From assembly GCA_012959765.1 (NCBI GenBank), contig DUCO01000037.1:1-64000 (forward strand): a stretch of DNA of 64,000 bases, in the 5' to 3' direction. Under the pieces are notes generated by a model that was not told where the DNA came from, searched no databases, and saw nothing but the letters and a program-made list of their open reading frames with translations. Source of the DNA: Dehalococcoidia bacterium. GTDB lineage: Bacteria; Chloroflexota; Dehalococcoidia; Lucifugimonadales; Lucifugimonadaceae. How positions within the stretch are numbered: the stretch's first letter is position 1; every line of letters starts with the position of its first letter. Made by a program: the position numbers and the translations under genes. Shown here one piece after another: positions 1 to 9,645 of this stretch.

Positions 1-82
1 AGGAGTACAACACAATCCGACCACACAGCTTACTCGGATACCGGCCACCAGTGCCCGAGGCAATCATGTCCAGGCTTCGGTT

Positions 83-177
83 GGTCGCACTGCTCGCAAC
101 AGTGGCGTTCTCATTTAGCACCATAAGTTCACGCGCCGAGAACACTATAGCGCCTGAGGCGCTTGAAGTTTCGAAGT
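83..177. repeat. 95-bp repeat, copy 1 (partner at 62613-62707)
   Basis: ggtcgcactgctc...ttgaagtttcgaagt matches 62613-62707 with 3 mismatches by eye; the last ~58 nt are identical. Confidence 0.95.
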
Positions 178-309
178 TATCAATTTGGGCTACCACGGAA
201 TCTACAAACCAACGCTTAAAAAGTGTTCAAAAAAGCTATCTACTCTAATTCTGTACTAAAACACTCTACAATTGCAATAAATAGTAGCTTCTACTCTGCA
301 GGTTTGTAC

Positions 310-1353
310 TCAGGCGTTCACTACCCGAATGGCTCGACCCTCTATGGGATCACCGCCAACTACAGGATTCGATAGTGGAGCACTAAAGCCCTCAGAAGAG
401 ATGGTAATCACGTCACCGGGCTGGAATTTCCAGTCACGAGTGCTATAGCTCAACTGACTTGTACCGAAGAAGTGAACATGGGCATCACCCGGCACCCGAT
501 GCAGCGGATATTTGAAGTGATGATCCTCACAGTTCGCCAGCGTGTGCGACATGTACTCCTCTCCCGAATACAAAGGCCCGCTCTCGTAAATCATCACTCC
601 ATCTCGCTCCACAGTGCACTCAAGCGTTAGCTCATCGAACGAGAAATCGGTTATCAACTCGGGGCCAAGTGCACACGAACGCAACTTAGAAGGCGCCAGG
701 TACAGATAGTTGATCCGCTCCGTCTCGTGATCCGCCCACTCGTTCCCGAGCGCAAACCCAACCCGCCGCGGCACTCCAGCCTTATCGATGAAGTAGCAGC
801 CACCAAGCTCCGGCTCTTCCCCGCCATCAAGGGCAAACGCCGGAATCTCAAGTCCCACGCCCGGTCCTCGCACAATCGTCCCATTGCCCTTGTAAAACCA
901 CTCTGGCGAAACACCCCGTTCACCCGGCTCCGGCTTACCGCCATCGATACCCATCTGGAACATCTTCGCCGAATCCGTCGCGGGCTCTTCTGAAGGAGTC
1001 TCATCGCCAGAATGCATCTGATCACGAGATTTCATACTGCCTGTGTGAGTCAGGCCAGTTCCAGAAACCAGAAGCCTGTGAGTATCGGGATGATCGAACG
1101 GTGCCAGCAAATAAGCGGAATCCCCACCGACCTCAGCAGCCAGCAGTCCGGCGTAGTCGACCCGTGCTGCGTCAGCACCGGCTGCTCCAGCCAGCGTTTC
1201 GTCGAACGAAGCACCCGAAGCCTGCGACGCCTCAAACACGTCGTAAACCGAAGTCAGCGAACCGTCCGACGAGGTCACATCGACCACATCGTCGCCATCC
1301 ACAAAACCAACTCGACGACCATCAGAAGGAACCACAAACTGAACTACGCGCAT
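310..1353 (-). CDS. AraD1/fumarylacetoacetate hydrolase-like family protein
   Basis: 347 aa ORF; N-term MRVVQFVVPSDGRRVGFVDGDDVVDVT and C-term GDVITISSEGFSAPLSNPVV typical of AraD1/FAH-like proteins. Confidence 0.8.
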   Translation of the reverse strand: MRVVQFVVPSDGRRVGFVDGDDVVDVTSSDGSLTSVYDVFEASQASGASFDETLAGAAGADAARVDYAGLLAAEVGGDSAYLLAPFDHPDTHRLLVSGTGLTHTGSMKSRDQMHSGDETPSEEPATDSAKMFQMGIDGGKPEPGERGVSPEWFYKGNGTIVRGPGVGLEIPAFALDGGEEPELGGCYFIDKAGVPRRVGFALGNEWADHETERINYLYLAPSKLRSCALGPELITDFSFDELTLECTVERDGVMIYESGPLYSGEEYMSHTLANCEDHHFKYPLHRVPGDAHVHFFGTSQLSYSTRDWKFQPGDVITISSEGFSAPLSNPVVGGDPIEGRAIRVVNA

Positions 1354-1510
1354 ATTACTCTCTTAACCCGATTTTCTCACAGCGACTTTCGTAGTGCCGA
1401 TACTAACCCCTCAAACCACTCTGGTCATTTGAATTATTCCGCTATCCTTCAGCTTAAAATCATTTTCATGGCTTCTTGCAGAACGAACTCACCACCCGCA
1501 ACTCCCACCT

Positions 1511-2797
1511 ATGACCAACCCTCCAACCGAAACCGCTTTCACAATCGACACATCCTCGATCAAGTTCGGCCCCGGCATAACAGGCGAAGCCGGATACGAA
1601 ATGGCCCGTCTCGGCGCAAAACGAGTAATGGTCGTCACCGATCCTCAAATGGCAGGCAGCGAAGCAGTTCGTACAGCCACCGAATCCCTGAAGCGCGCAA
1701 AAATCGATTTCACCGTGTTCGACCAGGTCAGCATCGAACCAACCGACTCCTCGTTAAAAGAAGCGATCAAGTTCGCCGTCGATGGCCGCTTCAACGGATT
1801 CCTGCCGGTCGGTGGTGGCTCGAGCATCGACACCGCCAAAACCGCAAATCTCTACTCCACCTACCCTGCCGATTTTCTGGAATACGTCAACGCCCCAATC
1901 GGCAAAGGCACCCCTGTCCCCGGCGACCTCAAGCCACTCGTCGCAATCCCCACAACAGCCGGAACCGGAAGCGAAACGACCGGAGTAGCGATATTCGATT
2001 TCGAAGAGCTTGGTGCCAAGACCGGAATTGCCCACCGCTCGCTTCGACCCGACGTCGGGCTTGTCGACCCCGACAACACCCAATCGCTTCCCAAAATGGT
2101 CGCGGCTTGCAGCGGATTCGACGTACTATGCCATGGCATCGAGTCGTTCACCGCACTGCCCTTCTCGCAGCGCACCGCCCCAGAATCCCCAGCCTTACGC
2201 CCCGCCTATCAGGGTGCGAACCCCATCAGCGATGTATGGGCGCTGGCAGCACTCGAAATGGTCGGCAACAGCATTCTTCCTGCAGTACTCGATCCAAACG
2301 ACACCGATGCCCGAACCAACATGGCAATGGCGGCGACCTTTGCGGGAGTCGGATTCGGCAACGCCGGGGTTCACCTGCCACACGGAATGTCGTACCCCGT
2401 TTCCGGACTCGTCAAGGAATACAGGCCAACCGGCTATCCAGAAGGAAAAGCGATCGTGCCCCACGGCATGGCGGTCATCCTCAACGCCCCTGCAGTGTTC
2501 CGCTACACCGCGTCATCGAATCCGGAACGCCACATGCGCGCCGCCCAACTTCTGGGAGCCGACGTAACAAGCGCAGGACCCGAAGATGCAGGCGACCTGA
2601 TAGCCGAACGATTGATATTCATCTTGAAAGAAATCGGAGTACCAAACGGCCTCGAAGGAGTCGGCTACACAATCGACGACGTACCCCGCCTCGTCGAAGG
2701 AACACTCCCCCAACACCGAGTAACCAAACTCGCCCCCCGCCCAACAGGAGCCGACGAACTAACAGACCTCTTCAAAGACTCGATGGTTCTTTGGTAG
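1511..2797 (+). CDS. Iron-containing alcohol dehydrogenase, hydroxyacid-oxoacid transhydrogenase-like
   Basis: 428 aa; IEPTDSSLKEAIKFA, GGGSSIDTAKTANLY, TTAGTGSET motifs of Fe-ADH/HOT. Confidence 0.85.
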   Translation: MTNPPTETAFTIDTSSIKFGPGITGEAGYEMARLGAKRVMVVTDPQMAGSEAVRTATESLKRAKIDFTVFDQVSIEPTDSSLKEAIKFAVDGRFNGFLPVGGGSSIDTAKTANLYSTYPADFLEYVNAPIGKGTPVPGDLKPLVAIPTTAGTGSETTGVAIFDFEELGAKTGIAHRSLRPDVGLVDPDNTQSLPKMVAACSGFDVLCHGIESFTALPFSQRTAPESPALRPAYQGANPISDVWALAALEMVGNSILPAVLDPNDTDARTNMAMAATFAGVGFGNAGVHLPHGMSYPVSGLVKEYRPTGYPEGKAIVPHGMAVILNAPAVFRYTASSNPERHMRAAQLLGADVTSAGPEDAGDLIAERLIFILKEIGVPNGLEGVGYTIDDVPRLVEGTLPQHRVTKLAPRPTGADELTDLFKDSMVLW

Positions 2798-2812
2798 CTG
2801 CCAATATCTAAC

Positions 2813-2850
2813 CCCATCTCCCAGCGGGAGAGGGTTGGGGTGAGGGAGAA
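2813..2850 (+). repeat. Dispersed repeat family E (CTCCCAGYGGGAGARGGTTGGGRTGAGGG)
   Basis: Similar copies near 27840, 40868 and 48152, same orientation. Confidence 0.75.
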
Positions 2851-2907
2851 GCTCCCAACAGCCAACACTACCCAACGACACCACCACCTCAAACAAAACC
2901 TGACTAG

Positions 2908-3729
2908 TCAGGCTTTCGGCGGCCTCGGCGCATCTTCATCGTCCAGGTAGTAGTGAACAACATCTGGCGAAGTCACCGCATACCGAATCGAACTCTCCTC
3001 GCCCACCGTTCGAATAGCATGCGCTCTACCGGCCTCGACAAAAACAATATCGCCACGCCTCGCAACAAACGGCGCTTCGTTGCCAACCTGCCACTCAACC
3101 TCGCCCTTCGCAACGAACCACCACTCATCCATGTCGGGATGCCAGTGCGGTCGATTCGCCAAACCCGGCAGCGTATGGATAATGTTCACCCGATTCCGCT
3201 GATCGAGCACAACCTCCTCGCCCCAGTTCTCGTCTAAACCGTGTCGCTCAATCATCCACTCCAACCGAGTGTGAATCATGTTCGGCGGCTGCCAGTCGTC
3301 TGGAATCGGCAAAGTCCGTGGGTGCGGAAGACCCTTCAAATCATGATTCGAATCTCCTCGTCCAACCACCATTCGCACACACTGATCGCCTTTGTGGGGC
3401 TTGATATCGTGTCGATACCCGCACGGCGCAAGCACGATATCGCCAAAGCTCGCAACAATCTGCTCATACTCGCCGATATCGTACGCAACCTCGCCCTTCA
3501 TGATGATCCACCACTCATGAAAATCAGCGTGCAAATGAGGATCGGATGGCGCACCGGCTGGCGAAGAAATCGCAGCGGCGCGGTTACGACCATCGAGCAC
3601 GGTCTTCACCGATTTCGTCAGCCCCGTGTAATCGCCGTCTTCCTTCAACTTCGCAAGTACTTCTGGCGGCTGGCCGATCTCTTCCATCAGCTCGGCGTAA
3701 TCGATATGAGTTTGGTTGGTCTGAATCAT
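2908..3729 (-). CDS. Double cupin-domain protein
   Basis: 273 aa with two repeats of H-x-H...EWW(F/I)xxKGEVxxxIG / RGDIVxxxxGxxH. Confidence 0.8.
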   Translation of the reverse strand: MIQTNQTHIDYAELMEEIGQPPEVLAKLKEDGDYTGLTKSVKTVLDGRNRAAAISSPAGAPSDPHLHADFHEWWIIMKGEVAYDIGEYEQIVASFGDIVLAPCGYRHDIKPHKGDQCVRMVVGRGDSNHDLKGLPHPRTLPIPDDWQPPNMIHTRLEWMIERHGLDENWGEEVVLDQRNRVNIIHTLPGLANRPHWHPDMDEWWFVAKGEVEWQVGNEAPFVARRGDIVFVEAGRAHAIRTVGEESSIRYAVTSPDVVHYYLDDEDAPRPPKA

Positions 3730-3947
3730 TTGTGTCCCCGTGGTTGTCCTTCGGCGAGACTCTACACGCAGATAACCCGGCGGTCATCACAAAACGTATG
3801 AAGAATCGAAACTTCAAAGGCCGCATCAGAACGATCATGCTCCGGCAATTTCCACTAAAGACTCGCTAAATTCAGCTTCCAAACTCGTCTCAGAGCTAAG
3901 TTAATCCGCTCCGCTAATCCCAAGGACCAAACATAACCAACACAGAA

Positions 3948-4583
3948 ATGTCCCCAGCAGTTATTTCCGATTGCTACATGAGGTCTCTGGACTCCTCGAT
4001 CAACTTCGTCGCCAACGTTCCCAACGACGCCTGGGGAAACGACACGCCTTGCTCCGATTGGGACGTCAAAGCGGTCGTGAATCACATCGTTTACGAAAAC
4101 GTGTGGATGATCACACTTTTCAGCGGACGAACAATCGCAGAAGTCGGCGATGAGTTCGAAGGCGATCTCGTTGGTGATGACCCCGCCGGTGTCTACGCCC
4201 GCACCGCAAACGAAGTAAAAGCGATTCTTTACGAACCCGATGCCATGACACGAACCTGTCAGATCTCGTCAGGGCCCGTCAGCGGAACCGACTACGCCAA
4301 AGAACTGTCCCTCGACACCCTCATTCACGGCTGGGACATCGCCGTGGGATCAAAGCAAGACGCCACACTCGACGACTACCTCGTAAAGATGTGCATGCCC
4401 TTCGGACAGGCCATTGCCGACAGCGATGGCTACGGATCCCCAGCCTTCAAGTCAGCCCTGAGGCAACGTGGCAATCCCGTCCACTCGCCAGACTCCCGTC
4501 TTTCTGAGCACGGCCCGAGGCGAGAACAAACCGTCCAGTATTCCCCCCAACACCCGTACCCAATCCAAACAACGCGCATCTGA
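3948..4583 (+). CDS. TIGR03086/maleylpyruvate isomerase N-terminal-like protein, probably with altered C-terminus
   Basis: TPCSDWDVKAVVNHIVYENVWM...ELSLDTLIHGWDIAVG motifs; the C-terminal ~45 aa are not family-like. Confidence 0.65.
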   Translation: MSPAVISDCYMRSLDSSINFVANVPNDAWGNDTPCSDWDVKAVVNHIVYENVWMITLFSGRTIAEVGDEFEGDLVGDDPAGVYARTANEVKAILYEPDAMTRTCQISSGPVSGTDYAKELSLDTLIHGWDIAVGSKQDATLDDYLVKMCMPFGQAIADSDGYGSPAFKSALRQRGNPVHSPDSRLSEHGPRREQTVQYSPQHPYPIQTTRI

Positions 4584-4718
4584 CGAAATATCACGACCAA
4601 CCGCGATATTCAACGCGCCGAACAGGTATCCTGCTCGGTAACTTGTTTTCAACTCACTCGGTCAGATGTAATCAAACGAAATTACGTCTCGCCATCGACT
4701 CGGAGCAGAACTCAACAG

Positions 4719-5564
4719 ATGAGTGACTTTTCGTTCATTCAAATGGCCGATCCCCAGTTCGGCCTATTCGCTGGATCAAGCGGCAAAGCCGTAAAAGAGA
4801 TCGCTGAATTTGCCGAACGCGGAATATTCCTGCGCAGGGCGAGGAAAATTAAAGGGTTCAGACCCGAAACAAAGCTCTTCACCCGCGCCATCGAACGCGC
4901 CAACTGGCTAAAACCTGCGTTCGTCGTCGTGTGCGGCGACATGGTCAACGAGGCCGATAACGAAGAACAGATCGCAGAAGTAAAACGAATTGCAGCGCTC
5001 CTCGACGATTCGATTGCACTTCACTGGGTACCCGGCAATCACGACGTGGCAATCGATCACAACACGCCAAAACAAGAATATATCGACCTGTATCGAAAGA
5101 ATTTCGGACCCGACTACTACGCCTTCTCGCACGGCGATGTTCGATTTATAGTCATCAACTCCACCGTCCTCACCGCACCAAGAGTCATGGTTCAGGAATC
5201 GAAAGAACAACTCGCATTTGTCGAAGCAGAAGCCATCATCGCCGGCCAATTAAACGCAAAGCGCATCGTCCTGTTCAGTCATCATCCGCTATTCGTCGAA
5301 TCGGCAGATGAAGAAGACAATCCGTGGTCAATCAAAAAGAAATACCGAAAGCCGCTACTTGAAATTGCGGCCGACCACGGCATCAAAGCAAACTTTGCCG
5401 GACACTTGCACCGAAACAACATCGTGTCTGAAAACGGAATCCAGGTCGTTGCGTCTGGATCCATCGGATACCCACTTGGCCACGACCCGTCAGGCTTCCG
5501 AGTCGTCAAAGTCACACCCAAGAGAATTAGACACGAATATCACTCGCTAGAAGAAACCGACTAA
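4719..5564 (+). CDS. Calcineurin-like metallophosphoesterase
   Basis: MADPQFG, VVCGDMVNE, WVPGNHDV, FSHHPLF, FAGHLHRN metal-binding motifs. Confidence 0.9.
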   Translation: MSDFSFIQMADPQFGLFAGSSGKAVKEIAEFAERGIFLRRARKIKGFRPETKLFTRAIERANWLKPAFVVVCGDMVNEADNEEQIAEVKRIAALLDDSIALHWVPGNHDVAIDHNTPKQEYIDLYRKNFGPDYYAFSHGDVRFIVINSTVLTAPRVMVQESKEQLAFVEAEAIIAGQLNAKRIVLFSHHPLFVESADEEDNPWSIKKKYRKPLLEIAADHGIKANFAGHLHRNNIVSENGIQVVASGSIGYPLGHDPSGFRVVKVTPKRIRHEYHSLEETD

Positions 5565-5609
5565 CCCACGAATCACCCGAACAAATAGACACAGGTAGTT
5601 AGAGGCTGG

Positions 5610-5840
5610 ATGCTCTGTCAGGCATGTAAAACCGAAAATACCGACCAGACAAAATTCTGCATGGGCTGCGGCGACGCACTGCAAAATCTCTGTCCCGAAT
5701 GCGGAACAGAACTCCCGCCTGATGCAAAATTCTGCTTCTCCTGCGGTGCCAAAATTGGTGCCCCATCCGAATCACCCGAACCAATTCCTGCGCTAATAAC
5801 AACCGGACAAGCACCGCCCCCAACCGCCGCAGAATCGGAA
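5610..5840 (+). pseudogene. N-terminal double zinc-ribbon fragment, truncated at a breakpoint
   Basis: MLCQACKTENTDQTKFCMGCGDALQNLCPECGTELPPDAKFCFSCGAKIG; beyond ~5835 the sequence is antisense ABC ATPase. Confidence 0.65.
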
Positions 5841-6154
5841 GCCCGCTCAACTCAGCCATATGAGTCAGAAACTCGGCGGCTGTCACATTCGAAGACAGGC
5901 AATCGTGCTCGGGCATGTACCCAAGTCGCGACCGAACAATAATATTTTCCGAAGCCGTCTCACCAAGATTTTTTTGCCGAACCAGAAGTAGGTTCAAGCA
6001 ACCCGAGAACGATCTTAATCGCTGTGCTTTTACCAGCACCATTCTCGCCAAGAATCCCGGTAATGCCGTCAGATATGTCGAAGCTAACGTTGTTTAGTGC
6101 AACAACACCCTTGTACTGCTTCGTTAAATTTTCAACCGAAAGTAATGCTTCCAC
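5830..6154 (-). pseudogene. ABC-type ATPase N-terminus, frameshifted and truncated
   Basis: MEALLSVENLTKQYKGVVALNNVSFDISDGITGILGENGAGKSTAIKIVLGLLEPTSG (Walker A), then in another frame RSRLGYMPEHDCLSSNVTAAEFLTHMAELSGLP; shift lies at a T7 run near 5970. Confidence 0.8.
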
Positions 6155-6215
6155 AGATACGAATCTTAGACTAGTTGTAAAGACAAACCGTTCGCCGACC
6201 CGTGAGAATAATCTA

Positions 6216-9200
6216 TTAGCTCTGGCCCATGCGTATCACCCTCGGGGGGAGGGATATCTTGCGCACCGACGAGATCAAACCAATAGAAATCGCAAGGAAA
6301 ATCGCACCAACCACACCGACCAGCACACCAATCGATTGCCAATCGACATTCAATACGACAGGCGGCACAACAAGCACTCCCTCACCCGATGTTACGAGGA
6401 ACGGAATGATCGTTACGCCCATGCGCATGCCAAGCACACCACCAACAAGCACCGCTGGCACAAGCACCAGCAAAAGCTCAAACGTCACAAGCCCAAGCAC
6501 CTGCCGTGTCGTCAGTCCCAGCGTTCGAACCACAGCATACTCAGTCATCCTCGAAGCAAACGTCACCTGCGAGTACACCAGGAACCCAACCGCGCTCGCC
6601 GCAAGCACCGTTGCGAACGCAATCGCCAGCAACGCACGCCAACCAGCCGAAATCAGCGGATCAACCGCGGCGTCTCGCAACAACTGATCCTGCGCAATCA
6701 GCGAAGGCGCGAACGAGCTTCGCGCCCGCAACGCATTACCCACGTCCGAAGGTGCAGCCTCACCCGTATCGATCCACACCTCGTTCGCCTGCTCAGCGTT
6801 TCGCATGCGATCGGCATTCAACGCCATCCACGTCGATCTAATATCACCAACCACAAACGTAGAAAATTCAGGATCGAGAGTCGGGAAATAGTCAACCTCA
6901 CCCGCAAGTCGAACAGGAACAGTATTCCCCAGAATATCGATATTCACCCGTTCGCCAACTTCATAGCCGCCACGGTCCATAAATCCGGAGCTGGCGATTA
7001 CCGGAATCGGAGCATTCACCGACCCAACCGTCACACCCCGCAACCTGGTAACAACCACCGGGTTCCACGACATCACCCCAATGCCCTGATCCTTCGGATC
7101 CTCGCCTTCTTCAACAATCGTCAGCAACGGTTCAAGTCGAGCCCCATACTGATTCAGTCCCGGCTCCACTGTCATCCATGACGAATCGGCGTTGAACTCC
7201 TCGACAACCAGAGTCTCACCACTATCAAATTCAAGCCCAATCTCGTCGATTTCCACCGAGCCAGCTTCCAAAAATGGCGGCTCTGTCCTGCTGAACCTAC
7301 CCCGCTCCACGTTCGGCAAGCCCACCCCGATAAACTCAAGCGTCAGAGGCGGAATCGGGTTTACTCCGGTGAAATCAATTGAATCCAGCGAACCCGCAAT
7401 CGTGCACCAGTTCGGAGGCAAATGAGCCTCAGAAACATCACACTTATACGGCACCCTGGCAGGTGATTTTGGCAACAGTGACCCGAGATTCAATGTGAAC
7501 AACCGCCCGGTAGCATCGCTCAGTCGAACAGAAATCCGTGAGTCGGCACGCCGAGTTGTCGGGCGAACTCGTGCTGTTATATAGCGAGCATCTTCAGGAA
7601 TAGGAATCCCTGTTCTGAACTCGGTCAGCTTGCTCATATGGTCATCCAGTGAACCCTCAGAAAAATCGGGACGTGACCACGCAATTCCAGACATCGGGTC
7701 AGGATCAACCCCTAAATATGTGAACGTACTACCAACGTCGGCAGTCAGGTCCACTCCCACCGTCCGGAACGCCGGAGCAGCCGACTCCACACCCGGTGTT
7801 CCAGCAATAGTCCTGAACACCTGGCCTGCCTGCACTCGGTTCGTATATGAAACATTGTTTACGCGAAGATCAGCACCCGACTGGTATCTCGCCCTATCAG
7901 CAGCACTGATATCGAGCGTCCCAGAAAAACTTGAAGCGAACACGCCCAACCCGGCTGTAAGGATCATCAACAATGAAAGCCGAGAGTAGTGTCTCGGGTT
8001 ACGCGCCATCTGCCACAGAACCAGAGTAATCGCCGGTGAAACAAGCCCTGAAATACGAGGTAACGACGTAAGCCGGGCGACTATCTCGACCAGAGCCGGG
8101 AACGCTCTAAGCGCAACAAAGCCACCAAACGCCAGTACAAGCGCAGGCATCGCTACGTTGATCTTGTCGACCTGTGCCGCACCAACGCCCGGCACATCGA
8201 CAAACGAACCCTCGCTCGTTAACTGCGATGCGAACGCAAGCAGCAAGCCAAACAAAGCGATATCCAGATAGTACTTTTGCATCGCACTTTGCGGAGTTGG
8301 CCTGGTCGACTCGCGAGCACTTCTCACAACGCTATGTTTCGCAGCCATCGAAGCCGGAAGTACCATCGCCACAAATCCAGCCAACCCGGTAATGATCGCA
8401 ACCACGTAAGCCGTTTGACCAAGCGATACCGGAAGCGGATTCCCGTTATTCAGGCCGCTGAACAACGGAATCACGCCGATCCACTTGATCATCAACGCAG
8501 CAAGTGGAGGTGCAATCAAAATGGCAAGCAGCGCAATCGCTGCACCCTCAATCACAAACGCGCCAACAACCTGCCTCGCCGTGGCAGCCCTCGTTCGCAA
8601 CCGTGCAATGTCATCCCGTTGCGTTTCGACCATCAGAATCGACATCGTACCCACGAAATACAAAACCACCGCAGCGATCACCGAAAACACCACCGTCATC
8701 GGCAGTCGACTGAAGAACGTCTGCTGCTGGTTTCTCGAAAGCACATCCTGGAGTGGAATCGACTGTGAGTAGCTGCCGATCTTCGGCTGAAGTTGCGCCT
8801 TCAGTTCGTCGAAGCCCAGAAGCAAATCGTTCGCACCCGAAGCCCTCACCCGAGATGAATCGACGTGGTACTGCCAAGAATATCGCACGGCCATCCCAGG
8901 GAAGTAAGGCCCCACGTTCGATTCGAACACGCCGGGATCGGGAACAAACGGCAGGTAGTTAAGATCCTCATCATCAAGCCCAAACTGATCTTCAATCGAC
9001 GCCCAGAATCTCGCATTCGCCTCATTACGCGCAAACAAACCAGTAATTTTCACAGCGAGCGAATCGTTCAAATCATCCCAGAACGGCTCAACCACCACAA
9101 TTTGATCCCGCACATACCCGAACTCGGCTGCAACCGCTTCATCAAGTGCAACTTCTATCAACAATTGGCCCGGCTCAACCTGACTAACCGACAGATTGGA

Positions 9201-9644
9201 TGACGGCCACGCCCCTTCAGTAAGAACGGAATTACCACGCAATTCGGGTGCGTTGATCAGCACCGCCCGCAGCGATTCGTCGATCTCCTCTTCGGCCTTC
9301 TCGTCCCGCATTACAAGTAGCGTCGGTGACCCATAAGCCAGCGTCGTCTCGGTAATGATCGACGAAGCAACTTCGTGTACCGCGGTATCGACCAAATCCA
9401 AAAGTTGCTGATTGCTCGAAGCATCAACATCAACTTCTCTACCTCGAATCACAATGTCGTGATTGGCGCTTCTGTCCTGTGAAATCTCACGGGTAAGCGC
9501 AATATCGCCCAGTGAATCGAAGTAGATCACACTCGCAGCGATAGTCACCACGGCGGCAACCACACCAACCGACACCACCGAAAGCATCGGCCAGTGAGAA
9601 CGGGTTCGGCGACCAACGAATTCAAGGAATGCTCGTGGTCCCAT
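6216..9644 (-). CDS. Large FtsX/MacB-like ABC permease
   Basis: ~1140 aa from MGPRAFLEF (start codon 9642-9644, 1 nt from the upstream gene stop at 9646-9648); repeated FtsX-like TM blocks (YAVVRTLGLTTRQVLGLVTFELLLVL). Confidence 0.85.
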   Translation of the reverse strand: MGPRAFLEFVGRRTRSHWPMLSVVSVGVVAAVVTIAASVIYFDSLGDIALTREISQDRSANHDIVIRGREVDVDASSNQQLLDLVDTAVHEVASSIITETTLAYGSPTLLVMRDEKAEEEIDESLRAVLINAPELRGNSVLTEGAWPSSNLSVSQVEPGQLLIEVALDEAVAAEFGYVRDQIVVVEPFWDDLNDSLAVKITGLFARNEANARFWASIEDQFGLDDEDLNYLPFVPDPGVFESNVGPYFPGMAVRYSWQYHVDSSRVRASGANDLLLGFDELKAQLQPKIGSYSQSIPLQDVLSRNQQQTFFSRLPMTVVFSVIAAVVLYFVGTMSILMVETQRDDIARLRTRAATARQVVGAFVIEGAAIALLAILIAPPLAALMIKWIGVIPLFSGLNNGNPLPVSLGQTAYVVAIITGLAGFVAMVLPASMAAKHSVVRSARESTRPTPQSAMQKYYLDIALFGLLLAFASQLTSEGSFVDVPGVGAAQVDKINVAMPALVLAFGGFVALRAFPALVEIVARLTSLPRISGLVSPAITLVLWQMARNPRHYSRLSLLMILTAGLGVFASSFSGTLDISAADRARYQSGADLRVNNVSYTNRVQAGQVFRTIAGTPGVESAAPAFRTVGVDLTADVGSTFTYLGVDPDPMSGIAWSRPDFSEGSLDDHMSKLTEFRTGIPIPEDARYITARVRPTTRRADSRISVRLSDATGRLFTLNLGSLLPKSPARVPYKCDVSEAHLPPNWCTIAGSLDSIDFTGVNPIPPLTLEFIGVGLPNVERGRFSRTEPPFLEAGSVEIDEIGLEFDSGETLVVEEFNADSSWMTVEPGLNQYGARLEPLLTIVEEGEDPKDQGIGVMSWNPVVVTRLRGVTVGSVNAPIPVIASSGFMDRGGYEVGERVNIDILGNTVPVRLAGEVDYFPTLDPEFSTFVVGDIRSTWMALNADRMRNAEQANEVWIDTGEAAPSDVGNALRARSSFAPSLIAQDQLLRDAAVDPLISAGWRALLAIAFATVLAASAVGFLVYSQVTFASRMTEYAVVRTLGLTTRQVLGLVTFELLLVLVPAVLVGGVLGMRMGVTIIPFLVTSGEGVLVVPPVVLNVDWQSIGVLVGVVGAIFLAISIGLISSVRKISLPPRVIRMGQS

Positions 9645-9645
9645 A

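Noticed and set aside
51-248. 65-aa ORF with signal-peptide-like N-terminus as a secreted peptide
   Set aside because: Overlaps the 95-bp repeat; copy 2 stops at a different place, so a conserved peptide is not supported.
1012-2811. 599-aa plus-strand ORF
   Set aside because: Arg/His/Pro-rich shadow ORF overlapping two well-supported genes; low-complexity translation.
6024-7181. 385-aa plus-strand ORF opposite the FtsX-like gene
   Set aside because: Antisense shadow ORF with R/H/N-rich composition; the minus-strand FtsX frame is clearly coding.
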